Under the pieces are notes generated by a model. That model worked only from the letters and a program-made list of their open reading frames with translations. It was not told where the DNA came from and ran no database searches. DNA of 64,000 nt. It comes from Lithospermum erythrorhizon. Its lineage: Eukaryota; Streptophyta; Magnoliopsida; Boraginales; Boraginaceae. The position numbers were made by a program, and so were the translations under genes. This document shows positions 14,485 to 26,303 of this stretch, in pieces. Numbering within the stretch: the stretch's first letter is position 1; each line of letters opens with the position of its first letter. The DNA is taken from the NCBI GenBank assembly GCA_019722365.1, contig JADFUC010000759.1:186001-250000 (forward strand). The letters are read 5' to 3'.

Positions 14485-14560
14485 ATGTCTCCACTGGGAC
14501 TTCAACCCAGGACATCTTGATTGGAGGCCTGGGATGGATGCCACTAAGCTAGAAACCATG
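14485..14560 (-). repeat. tRNA-like SINE head (Pol III boxes)
   Basis: On the minus strand TAGCTTAGTGGCAT resembles a Pol III A box and GGGTTGAAGTCCC a B box, about 40 bases apart. The stretch does not fold into a full tRNA cloverleaf that I can see, so a SINE 5' region is more likely than a tRNA gene. Confidence 0.5.
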
Positions 14561-14623
14561 TGCTACTTCATACAATCTTATGAGAGTTTCCGCAAAACAA
14601 GTTTGAGTTTTCTGTCTTCCATG

Positions 14624-15006
14624 CATGGGCGGATCTCATATATATTGTGCAAAGCGGTTCAGTCGAACCACTAAAAAACGTATTAGCTTAATTGGTTAGT
14701 AATGAAATTGTAACAAATAAAAAGGTAATGGTTCAAATCTTGACAATTTTGTTTTTAAAGATCTCTTTTATTGCTTAAACACTCTCCACTTTTTACTATC
14801 TATGAATCTAAATTACTTCATTTGCTTATTGAATTATTCATATTCTATATATTTTTTATTCTACAATTACTAGAATATTTCATTTGCTTATTAAATGTTC
14901 ATTCAAATCCAATATTCTTCACTGAAAATTCTTGACTTGCTTATCAGCCAAGATAAAAAGCTGGCTTATGATATATTTCAACCATCATTTCTTAAATCCG
15001 CTTCCA
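14624..15006 (+). mobile_element. Non-autonomous hAT-like element, copy 1 (383 bp)
   Basis: Flanked by a perfect 8-base target-site duplication CTTCCATG (14616-14623 and 15007-15014), the hallmark length of hAT elements. Ends are CATGGGCGGAT and ATCCGCTTCCA (imperfect inverted repeats around GCGGAT). The interior carries A-box-like TTAGCTTAATTGGTTAG and B-box-like GGTTCAAATCTTGAC. It matches the copy at 58303-58686 along its whole length. Confidence 0.75.
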
Positions 15007-15218
15007 CTTCCATGTAGCATGAATATTCCTTGTTGAGCCTACTATTTTGATGCATTTTCCTCATTTTTTTTGAAGTATGAACTAAACTGGGTGCTAAGGT
15101 GCCATGTTTTGAATTTTGGATCTACAAATCTCTATAACACTACTTAACTCCATAATCTAGTTCCCCAACACAGAATTGACAACTTTGATGGGGCTGAGTA
15201 GATATTATTTTTTTTCAA

Positions 15219-16895
15219 TCACCAATTCTTGTATTGCTGTGCTTCAAGTTCGAGATCTGGAGTCGAAGACCCTCCGTTTTCTTCGATTTCTCGGATTAAT
15301 GCATGAGTTGCCCAACCTATTATGATCACAACAGGGTTGAAGCAATATATATGTATGTCAGTAACATAAAAAGAGTTGCACAAACAATTCTGCAGCAGAA
15401 AAAATGAAGTTGTTGAGGTTTGGTTTGTAGCGCCTCATTTTCGATATTTTAGCATTCAGATTTGAAGAATATATGCATACTTATCATACTTTCACCAAAT
15501 TAAGGGAACCAAATATTTGTATATTTGAGGAACAATAGTAAATCCAGTTGATGCATACCCCAGGAACTGTTAGGAAATGGGAAGAACTGCAGGTAGCATA
15601 CAAATGAAACCACAATTCCTGCATTATTGTTGCATGATATATATAGTTAGCATACTGATGAATATTGGAATATGATTTAGTTTAATGATTTTGAAAAAAT
15701 CAAACCTATAAAGGACCCTGCAACCACATCTGTCCAGTGATGCCAGTAGTCTTCAACGCGAGAAATTGCAACCATTGCAGCAAAGAGGTATGGAAGAAGG
15801 ACAATACAAAGTTTTGCGGAGTGCCCCCTCCGATCAAATGCTCTAATCTTTCCACACAAATACCATCCCAGATATCCAAGGCCTGCAAAGGACCCTGCAC
15901 ATTTATCCAAGATACATGTGATCGCGGCATAAATGCCTTCTAAACAAAGAATGATGATTTTCAATGAAGAAGTTAACAGATTGGACGAAATCATGCTACC
16001 TCCTAGTCCAAAAGGATACACTTACATGAAGAATGTCCACTGGGAAAGCTTTTGTATCCTTCTCTGACGATTTTCTTGATCCCATGGCACACAACATTTC
16101 CTAAATTATCCCCCTGGCTGGGGTCGAAAGACTGCAAATAAGAGCTCAAAAGTAAGCAACATAAGCAAGCTACAGTCATGAGTAATGAGCATGCATCACT
16201 TGAGTACCACTACCACTGCAGCTTAGGAAATCGGGGGGTGGCGGCTTACAATACAATGTGATGAACACAGAACACTTACTGCAATTCCATCAGGAAAGCA
16301 TCTCCAGAAGAAATTTGGGCGAGGCCTACCAACGGCATCCTTTATTGAATCAGTCACCACTGCAGATATCAGAACAGAATATGCAAGACCTGGAATAGTA
16401 CACTAATATCAGCACCTCATCATAATTTTCCCTCAAAGTTAAAATGCCTCCTTCAAATTGAAACAAAAAGCGTTACTTAAGTTGCATCTACCTAGAATAG
16501 CATGGTGCAAGTCATACACATCCCTCCATCGCAAATAGTACACCATAAACACAACGATTGGAAAAATTACAGCATAAACCTGTTCAAAGAAAAAAAAATA
16601 TTACTAAAACTAGTTGAGAAAGTATTTTCTTGAAATAGTCGTTTTGTGAAAACCAAAACTTTAAAAGATGGTACAAATGTTTACATACTGGGACTGCCCA
16701 CATTGGCACAGTGTCATGTTTGAAGGGGAACTTCAAATCCCTCAGAATGTCCTCATTAACATAGCGATGGAAGGGTTCGATGAGGTTCAAACCACCATCA
16801 ATCAACACAAGGAGGAGGAGGAGAAGCCAGTCATATAAATGAACCTTTGCTAGCTTTCCACCATGGGAGGCTACAGTGTGCTTAACCTCTAGCAT
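15219..16895 (-). CDS. Lipid phosphate phosphatase (PAP2 family)
   Basis: Membrane phosphatidate phosphatase of the plant LPP1/2/3 type, which removes phosphate from phosphatidic acid, lysophosphatidate or diacylglycerol pyrophosphate. Seven exons on the minus strand join in phase: 16895-16689, 16579-16492, 16389-16280, 16131-16026, 15894-15706, 15618-15559, 15316-15219, giving 285 residues. The three PAP2 motifs are present: KDAVGRPRP (115-123), PSGH (165-168) and [12 protein letters not shown] (215-226). Several membrane helices are evident, the first being [20 protein letters not shown]. The last exon encodes [15 protein letters not shown] and ends in LEAQQYKNW. If exon 6 is read through instead, a stop follows at 15500, an alternative shorter tail. 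Which LPP isoform it matches cannot be told. Confidence 0.9.
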
Positions 16896-18250
16896 TTCCT
16901 CCTATCAAACTGCACTCAAAATGTCAACCACCATTGATAAAAACACAAGAATGAAATACCAAAATACAAAATTAAGCATACAATGTTCAAAACCTCCAAA
17001 TTCTAAAGATTGCCATCAAATCCTTGATCACCTAAAAAAATATTTATTTCATAAATGAACCAATATTTATGGTTAAAGAAAGATTCATGAAAATACCATA
17101 TACTACCAAATGTCCAAATGAACCATTAGAAGAAAACCTTGTTCATGTTTAATTAATGTCTTCATGAAACCAATTAACAAAGAATAAATCCAACTCATAA
17201 AATTCCTATAAATATTGAACATAAATTAATACAGATCAACCATAATTATTGATGGGGAAAGTGTTCATCATATATAAGTTTCTTGTATTCAAATCAGATA
17301 GGGGATTGACACTGAAACAACCTATGAACCTAATGATGTAAGCATTTTAATGAGAAAAAATAAAAGATAATGTAAATATGTAATCATATACTGATATTTT
17401 CCCTATAATATTGTATCATGGCTAAAGTTAAATTATATTCAATTTTTTGCATGCATTGATGAAGTAGTTTTTTTTGAGGGAGTGCATAAAATAAAGTTAT
17501 ATTTTCGAGGAAAATTCCAGAGGAATACAGGGGAAGGGGTGCATTATTATTGCAATACTTCCTCCTCTTCTTTTGTTTTTCTTTGATAATCAGGGGTGCA
17601 ATTCTTCAATGAAGATGGGTTTAGGATGAAATTTATTTCTATGAAATGCATTCAATAATAAAGCTAGACAATCAAGGAGGTTGAATGTTTAAGTCATTGT
17701 AATGAAAAAAAACTGAGAATCCATGTATAACCTAAGTTCAATATGATGGTTGATGATGAGAGTCGATTTTCTAATCGGGGACATAAGTCATAACGTAACA
17801 TTTGCATGGACTCATACCTTCATGGAAAATATTTTTCCTTTTTCTTTCTTTAGAAAAATAAAGAGCCCCCTATACTTTTTTATAGTTTTATAAATTGATC
17901 ATATTTTGTTGTTAGACATGATAAAAAAATTGTTAAATCAATAATTAGAGTAACTAGGAGGATGAGTAGTTTCTCATTAAATTTTTTAAAAATGAAATTA
18001 TTTTATTTATTTATTCAAAATTCAAAAACTATACTCCGTATATTCCGTCGGTCTCTTACCTTTTTTCTACTCATGTATCAATTTTTTTACTGCCCCTATA
18101 TTAAAATACTTGTTACTTTACTGAAATCGTTAATTTAAAAAAAAACAATTACGAGATAAAAGATCCCTAAAACGCCTTTTCTAGGCATTGAAATATTTAA
18201 GTTATTTAACATGTATTCTTTGATTTATCCAAAAGACTCAACAAGGTTCT
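16896..18250. other. Upstream region of LPP gene
   Basis: Likely 5' untranslated and promoter sequence of the minus-strand LPP gene, AT-rich. Near 18040 a phrase ATACTCCGTATATTCCGTCG resembles a MITE end without a clear partner. No other gene recognised. Confidence 0.35.
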
Positions 18251-18279
18251 CAAAGATTTGGCAACTGTGTGACGATTCG

Positions 18280-18590
18280 TATTTTCTCCGAAAGTACAAT
18301 GTACGAATACTTTTCAAATTAGAACCATAGAAATAAGTGTTCGGGGGAGTAGATATCCTCTGCTTGAACCTGATTCAACATGGTCAAATACCTGGATTGA
18401 ATGTTTGACTACTAACAAGGGAACTACTTTCAAATTGACTGTTTTATGTCATGTATCCGGCCGTACTGAAAAGTCATGGTCACGCATGACCACAAACACC
18501 CGACGCTGCAGCTAAGAATTTTAAGTTCGTAATATTTATGTGCGGATAAGTACCAAAAAAGCATTACCTCATATGTAGTCATGGGGAAAG
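18280..18590 (-). repeat. LTR remnant (left)
   Basis: Shares ACGAATACTTTTCAAATTAG, GAAATAAGTGTT, CACAAACACC and GCGGATAAGTA with the block at 22545-22840, in the same order. Confidence 0.7.
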
Positions 18591-21500
18591 ACTAATGTAA
18601 CTTCGTTGTTTATTTGCCTCTGAGTCACTGAAATTGTCCCGAGGTGAGGTATTTAGCTATAGGTGTTCGCCAGTCATCAGGTTCTTCCAGCACAGTAGAA
18701 ATCATTTTCTCTTCATAACTAGGATGGTCTCGCAACTCACGTATTAATTTTCGGGCAATTCATCGTAATAGGTCAGACGAGTTGACAAATCACTTTCGCC
18801 AGGCTCTCGGGACACGAAAATACCACAAAATCCTTTACCACGTCACCGCTTCTCATGATACCTCATCAAGGTCTCATTTTTTACTCCACATTCACCATTT
18901 ATTTGATCCATAACCAGCTTCGAGTCGCCTCTTACTACTACCCTCTTTATGCCCAAGGATTTTACCAACATTAACCCTGCTATCATCGCCTCATACTCGC
19001 TTTATTGTTGTAGCCTTAAATGAAAACCTCAAAGCGTACTCCATCTTCACTTGATCGTGTCCTTGAATCATGATTCCTCGCCTCCAAAGACCTTTGCTAT
19101 TTCTCACAAGATCAACGCTCTACCACCCATTCAGGTATCCGAGTGGATTTTTGTGGTTCTCTAGGTCCATCAATCTTCAAATGGGCCGACGAAGTTGTAC
19201 ACTCAATGACGTTATCTCAAGTAGACCCTGGCTTTCATGCTTCTTCTGGGTGGATAAGTGATATCAAACTCACTCAACTCCACAGCCCATGTGGTCATCC
19301 GTCCAGATAGAGCGGGGTTTGTGAGGATTCGTTTCAACGACCGATCTGTGATTTACTCACTATCGATGCGACTTGAATTATGGTTTCAACTGTGCTATTA
19401 AACTACGAGAGCTTAATGAAAACTTATCAATTAACGGGATACTTCATCAAAGCCACGTGAACACGTGGTTAACATAGTATATTGGTCTATACACACCATC
19501 CGCCCCTCACACCAACATATTGTTTATGGCCCGCTTAACAACGGCTAAGTACGCTTATAACTTTTCTTAATCTTTGGGCAAAGAGAGTAGTCGCTACATC
19601 CCAAATATTGTTTCAAGTCTTCGAAATCCGTATAGAATTCATCGTCCCAATGAAACTTGTTCGTTAACGCCTTCCTTAAGTTCTTGAAGAAAGGAAGGTT
19701 TTGCTCTCCATATTTTGAAATAAATCGACTTAAAGAAACTAAACATCCCTGGCTAATTTCTTAATATCTTTTATAACTACTTCTTTCTATGGATTCATCT
19801 CTAAAACGCCTATACTTATCTCGATTGGTTCAATTCTCTCACTTACCATGTAACCCAAAATCCTTCCAGACATCACCCAACGACGACTTCGATCGAAGTT
19901 TCACCGCTATACCTCAACCGTGCGGTTGGGTTTCTCCCGAGGTTCTCGCAATCGCTCGGGCTTCTTTCGCTTCTGACCAACATATCATCCACATATATTT
20001 TCATGTTCCGCCCAATCTGAGGCTCGAAAATGGTGTTGATCATTCACGATACGTGGCTCCTCGTTTTAACCCGAATGGCACGACACTCAAACAAGAGATA
20101 AGCCATATCTCATTATAAAAGTTGCCTTTTCCTCATCCTCATGAAGCATCCGTATTTGGTGGCACCCTCTTGAGGCATCCATGAAATCGAAGACTTCATG
20201 CCCCGCACTACCATCAACCAGTCGTCCCAAGCATGGTAGCGGGTAGAAGTCTTTTGTAATTCGCCACTTGTTATTTGGCTTCCTGACCAACACGACGTTT
20301 GTTATCCAACTCAGAAATTGTAATTGCTAATGGCCCCAAATTTTCACCAAATTGGCGACTTTCTTTACGACTCTTCACTTCGATGAATGTTCTTTTCCGC
20401 TGTTTGATTGGATGAAACAAGTGGGTCAAATACGTGAGGCGACGGAGCGCTACATCGGCCACACCGACATGTCTTCGGCTCTCATGCAAAGACATCTTTC
20501 AATTCCTCGACTGCCGATCGGGGTTGAGATGTATGTTGTTACTCCAAGTTTGTGCCTACTCGGAAAGTCTTAGCTGGATCATTTTCCGTGAAAGGAACAC
20601 ATTCCACCTCCTCATGTGGAATTACTTTTCCATGCTTTCTTCTTCTTTGGGGGAATTATTCTCCCATTTATCCGCCATCAGACAATTTCACCAAGTATCC
20701 CTCCTTTTGCGCCTGGCTCTCGACGGTCGGCCCCTCGGGTTTAGCGGTATCGGATGCCCGATACACACGTTGTTGTTTCTCGATCCCCACTATCTCGCCA
20801 TGCCCCCTGCCTCCCTCTGTCAGAACTTCGCTGAAAGCACTCTGGGATAATATATTTTGAGAATGCCAAGATAGATCTCCCTAATGGGGCTTCCTTGTAT
20901 TTAATCAGTTTATCTACCATTGTAAATTGCACTCCGAATGTTGTATTGCCAAGCCTTTTCCTTATCGTTACACATAGCTCATGATTCTCAAAGCGATATA
21001 CCTTAAAACGCCCAGCTGAATCCGTTACGTGTTCGGTGATAGCTCTATTATGCCCTAGGAAAGTTGAGTTTGGTCGTTACCGAGATAAATAATACCGCTG
21101 AGCTTCCCGTATCTACCAACATCCGCCTCCAATCGTAGTGGCTATTGCGCAATCACGCGGGATCGCCATGTAGGCATTCCTCCAATCCGCAATCCGCACT
21201 GTGAATGTTATCGGCCTCCGCGCTTAACCTCGCATTTTCACCACTCCATAAACTTTCCTCCTAGCATACTTTCAGATTCTAATCACTCCTCCATGAATTA
21301 CACCAAAGAATAAATAAGTACATGTCCTGTGACTAGTGAGTTCTCACTCCTTTCCATTTTTTGCTTGTCCGTTCATGGACGGTGATGACTTTTTGTTCGC
21401 CTATATGGGTTATGCCGTGAGCCGTTCTTCCGCACACGGGAGGGATAATGGGTAGACTAACCGTGTTCCCTAAGGCTTTTCATGCCCCCTATCCCTTGTA

Positions 21501-22544
21501 AATTTTCTCAAGTGTCCTCGATATATCAATTTCTCTATCTTCATCCTCAAAATCGTACAATCATTAGTATCGCGCTAATCGTTTCCTCTCGATGCTACCT
21601 GCCACAAAAAAAGTTTTGGTCTCGCTTCGGGTTTCCTTATCCGCCAGTATCAGAGTATTCGCTCATCTCGTACTGTCAATACTGGCCATAGAAACTCTTA
21701 AAGGGGTATTGCTCAACGGCTCATACGTGACGTCATTGGTCGCACCTACCATTCTCCGCCTCATGAAAGTTCCTTTGTTAGTTTCAGGAAATCAGGCCCT
21801 CATCCCGTCAGATCCTCTCCCAAACAGGCGGTTTCTTAGGCGACACATTCTCATCTTTCTTCAACACTGTCTCTCTTAAATATGTGGGTTGATTAGCACC
21901 CACCTTTAACTCTTCCAACTCGATGTGGGTTGTAACCGTTGATGTGAGTTCATCCTTCGTCAAAGGCGTTCGCACCAACAGAGCTTTCTTCAACTTCCCA
22001 TATCGCAAACCTTTGAAGAAGGCCATGTATGCCACCTTGTCGTCCACCATGGGGATATTCAACAAAAGGTTATTGTACAGTAATTTATAGGGCTCTCACA
22101 AAGACTCGTTTGCCTCATTAATGTCCACAGTATCTGCTCATCCTGCCGCTTTGAACAAGTTGGCGCTAATTGGGCGACAAACGCACTCTGCCTGGCTGGG
22201 TACATATCTATGGTTTTCGAAGGTGTGCCATCTACCACCTTACCTTCCTAGCGAGGTCAGTTGGGAAAGCACTTTGGCGTATATCCGATTGTTTGATGTT
22301 ATCGCTATACGGGCGATGTAGCCCTCGTAAATGCTTTTATCGATCGCCAGGCTATCATATAACCTGGGCTGAGGCAAATCTTGAAACTCCGGTAGGAGCC
22401 GAAAAGCTGCCCAACCTATCTCGAGAATGGCATTTTGTCATTGGGCCAATCAAGATACTACCGGAAACGTAGTCCTGGCTAAACTTTGAAAGTATCAAGT
22501 CATTACAGATACCGCAAATACCTGGGTCACTACGCACCACCGCA

Positions 22545-22850
22545 CTGAACTCCGAGTATAATGTGCGAATACTTTTCAAATTAGAACTATTGGAAATAAG
22601 TGTTTGGCGAAAATATCCTTCTGCCTTTAACCTGATTCAACTCCTACAAGACCGCTGGACAATGTTTGATCACTAGCTGCGCTGAACCTCTTCGCCGGAT
22701 TGTCTTATGTCAAGAGCATCTATCGCACTGAAAGCTTGGTCACGGGTGACCACAAACACCGACGCCTAAGCTAGGCGGAAAGGTAATATTTATGCCGGAT
22801 AAGTAAAAAAAGATTACTCATACGTAATGCATGATGATATATATATAAGA
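22545..22850 (-). repeat. LTR remnant (right)
   Basis: Diverged partner of the left LTR block, with GCGAATACTTTTCAAATTAG and GGTGACCACAAACACCGACG. The divergence implies an old insertion. Confidence 0.7.
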
Positions 22851-22859
22851 TAAAGCGAA

Positions 22860-25007
22860 CGATCAGACTAGAGAGTACCATGCAATGCCACGCTTCAATT
22901 CTATCAAGCGTATAACGGACGAAAAGCCTTTTAATCTCCTCGAGCTGACCTCGATTTGTAATGACACGCTACACTCTAGCCATAACCTAGTCACATCACC
23001 AGGAATTCAAAATAAAGAGGGATTAGACCAAGTTTGCATTGACTACTTTGAAGAAAAGTAAGAGTTATCGGCCGATTTATTGGCCGATTTATCAAGTTAA
23101 GTACTGCAAATTATAAGTAAGGCACAACAACATGTACCAAAGCCCTTAGTACTTGCTGCCGCTTAAATAAAGGATGTCGAGATGTAAAATAATAAAATAC
23201 TCAAATCTTGACAACTATAACTATCCATAACGATCTTTGCGTAAGTATGTATTGGTGGATTTGAATTAGAATCTACTTTTATTTTAAAAAAATTGTAGAA
23301 GTCGAAGATAATTATTGATGTGTTATCAATTAAGATATGATATTTAAAGTAAATATAAGCGACGATTTTCGTTAATTATATTTTCAGCCCATCATGAAAA
23401 AAGTTACATACACATGAGAATTGAGATGGCCAATTTATTCATTCAGTGTAGAATGCTATGTTTCCCCTCCCCCAATCTTGGTAATTTTCTTTTGCCCACA
23501 AGAAAGTTGACGAGTTCATATGTTATTTACTTAGCGAGATATAAGGACGGGTGCTTAAACATTGGAAATATGTCAGTTCCGACTAAACATTTGACACATA
23601 TTTGCCACTTAAAAATTTCCACCACATCAAATTTATTTTAAATTATCCATAACTTAAAGTATTCATAGTGTTTGAATTTACTCATATTGTAATGATAAAT
23701 TGAGTAAAATATCCAACACACTATACTCAGATACTGGTGGAGTAGAATAAAACAAGTTATGTATTGTCTTTTAATTGTCCAACAAATGTATTACTATTAT
23801 GATCCGCTATATTTTGCCGCGGATTCATTTGATCCGGATTCATGTTGATTGTTTGAAAAATTAAATCTGGATTTGTTATTACTGCTGTTTCTGGGCGAAT
23901 GCAAATCTTTCTTGGTCAGATCACTCGTTGGGTCTTAGGTTTGAATCGGTTCCAAGAATGGATTTTTCAATGTAGCAATTGATCTCTTGAGTCGCCAAGT
24001 AGACTGAAGGAAGCCTTTAATCGAATTTTACACTCCGACGATCAAATTAAGAATTTATTCAAATGAGCGAAAAATACTAAGAGACGGAATTGAGCCGACA
24101 CTTAAATTGGTTGAATAAGACCATTATTTATACAAGACAAAGACATGTACCGGGTTTAAACCGATTAAAGTAGGCGGACACGCCGCCCCGTTATAGCTTG
24201 GTCGGGTACAATCGTAGACCGACTGGCACTGCTTGGATCAATACTCATATCCGGTATTTACTTTCGTTACTTGTATAAATGTATACTAATTCACCCTTTA
24301 GGTTATTTATTTTATCCCACATCATATTATATTACTGTTCAATGTTCAAAGTAGAATAAAACTATAAAAGTGATAATGAGCATACTTTATTTAGTGTATC
24401 ATTTGGCTAGAAGAGTAGAAGTCAGAGAGAAGTCTTGGTAAACGGACATAATTACGCGGAAGTTAACGTCCACCACCACCACGCACGTCTATTCTTCTCA
24501 ATTTTTCATTAAGAGAACCTTATCATATATGACCAATGAAATTTCTATCATTATTATTGTAATGACATAAACGTAAAATTTCATTATTATAAATAATATT
24601 TGATAGTCACAAAATCTATACTAGTGGTTATATAAAATAGTATAATCCTATGGGTTTTAATTAATCTCGAATGGACTTTAAATAATTGGTATTGTCGATG
24701 CTAAATTATACTCGTATTTCTTTGTAATATGAGTTGGTCATTATTCAGAATTTTGTTAAACTAGAAAATATTATTTTCCTTGTCATTGGCCTCGTAGTCT
24801 AGGGCTCTAGGCAGTGGTGGTATAGTTGAATCAGGATTTTTGTATAATTAGTAAAGTTATATTAATGCTGACGCATTTACGCAATTGATTTCTCAAATAT
24901 TTGATACATTTTTATGTTTAATTTGAAATCATTCTAAAACTGTGTAAAAAATTATAATATTTTTATTTTTTGAAGGGATACTTTGATCACAAATAATTAT
25001 TTAAATA
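22860..25007. other. Gene-free region with possible LTR remnant
   Basis: AT-rich intergenic sequence. About 23900-24260 has phrases (TTTTACACTCCGACGATCAA, TATTTATACAAGACAAAG) of the kind seen in plant gypsy LTRs, but no partner or coding sequence was found. Confidence 0.3.
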
Positions 25008-25241
25008 CTACTTCCATTTCAAATTAATTGACTTTCTCACTTTTCGAGACACAAATTTAATCATCAATTACTTTATGTACATTATAAAAAATTACAAAAA
25101 AAATAATATTATGAAAATATTTTTTAAAACAAATTCAATGATATCAATTTTATATTTTTCGAATTAGTGAATAAAAAATAATTTGTGGTCAAAGCCTTAA
25201 CACGCAATTCCAAAACGTCAATTAATTTCAAATGGAGGGAG
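25008..25241. mobile_element. Stowaway-like MITE
   Basis: Ends TACTACTTCCATTTCAAATT and AATTTCAAATGGAGGGAGTA form terminal inverted repeats of about 25 bases flanked by TA, the Tc1/mariner target. The 234-base interior is noncoding. Confidence 0.8.
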
Positions 25242-25489
25242 TATAATATAAAAGTTACAATTTACGTCCCTGTAGAGATATTATATGAAATCAGACGTCC
25301 ATAGATATACAACATTACTTTTAACAATTTGATGTCCTCCAACTAAATGTATTGATGAATTTATCAATATTACAGTATCATTGAATTATTTGTTTTTATG
25401 TCGGTTAAATTGAGACGATTTTAAAGATAATTTAAATTTTTCCGATCCTTAATATATAAAATTCATATTTGCATGGAATTAAATAATAA

Positions 25490-25690
25490 TATTAATAATA
25501 ATAATAATAATTCTACTAAAATCATATGGTTATTTAACTAATACCTATTATAATAATTATAACAATAGTTCTACATAATAATAAATAATAATAATAATTT
25601 AAAAATATATGATTATTTAACTAATACCTATTATGTTAAATATCTATAATAATAATAATAATAATAATTCTACATAAAAATATTATTATT
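25490..25690. repeat. AAT/ATT trinucleotide-rich imperfect tandem repeat
   Basis: Runs of AATAATAAT alternate with a repeated phrase TTATTTAACTAATACCTATT (about 25530 and 25613) and TCTACATAA, giving an imperfect tandem array of roughly 85-95-base units. Confidence 0.75.
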
Positions 25691-26076
25691 TAACTTACAC
25701 AATTTATTAAAGATTGAAATGACATACGACGATAAAACCATATCAATTTAAAGGAGTTATAAATTAATAATATACAAGATAATATAATAGACATATTCGC
25801 TAATTGAATCACGAAAGCTTATACACGCAAAACCGAGCAAACAGTTAATCACAAGTATCTATCAGACACGCTTGGAACTAGTTTAAACATGCATCAAGAT
25901 AAATGTGTTTCAAGCACTAGAAGTTTTGACGCACGCATAATTATAAAATATATATATGTCAAATATATATGATGTATCAGTCCTTTAAACCGCATTTATA
26001 AAATAATATTCCTTCCGAATTTAATAATCTACGTATATGTAAAGATACAAGTTTAAAGTACGATGAATACTTAATA

Positions 26077-26303
26077 CTACCTTCATTTTTTTTATTCGAC
26101 GCCATATACGACGTTAAACTTAACCATTCATTACTAATTACTAATTATTTCAATAAATATAAAATTTATATCATTACATTCGTCTTTGAAAATAGTTTCA
26201 TAATATTATTTTCATATAATTTTTGAACGTATAGTTTAAGAGTAATTGATAGCCAAAGTTCCATCTCGATATAAAAACGGCCAAATAAAAAAATGGAGGG
26301 GAG
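26077..26303. mobile_element. Stowaway-like MITE
   Basis: Ends TACTACCTTCATTTTTTTTA and ATAAAAAAATGGAGGGGAGTA are inverted copies next to TA dinucleotides. The approximately 227-base interior is noncoding. Confidence 0.65.

Larger units (their letters stand above)
18250..22860 (-). mobile_element. Decayed Ty3/gypsy LTR retrotransposon
   Basis: Minus-strand gypsy element bounded by related LTR-like blocks. Remnant coding can be read in fragments: a Gag piece near 21810-22065, reverse transcriptase near 19850-20293 (VLVRKPNNKWR, FMDASRGCHQIRM and the catalytic IYVDDMLVRS around 19975), and RNase H near 18780-19030 (IAGLMLVKSLGIKRVVVRGD then SKLVMDQINGECG). Stops and frameshifts break every domain, so it is inactive. 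I could not recognise the integrase inside these limits, and the outer borders are approximate. It stands out by higher GC than the flanks. Confidence 0.8.

Noticed and set aside
14495..14552. Possible tRNA gene on the minus strand
   Set aside because: A- and B-box-like motifs are present but no complete cloverleaf or acceptor stem is visible; better explained as a SINE head.
19789..20118. Plus-strand frame of 109 codons
   Set aside because: Antisense to gypsy reverse transcriptase containing YVDDM on the minus strand.
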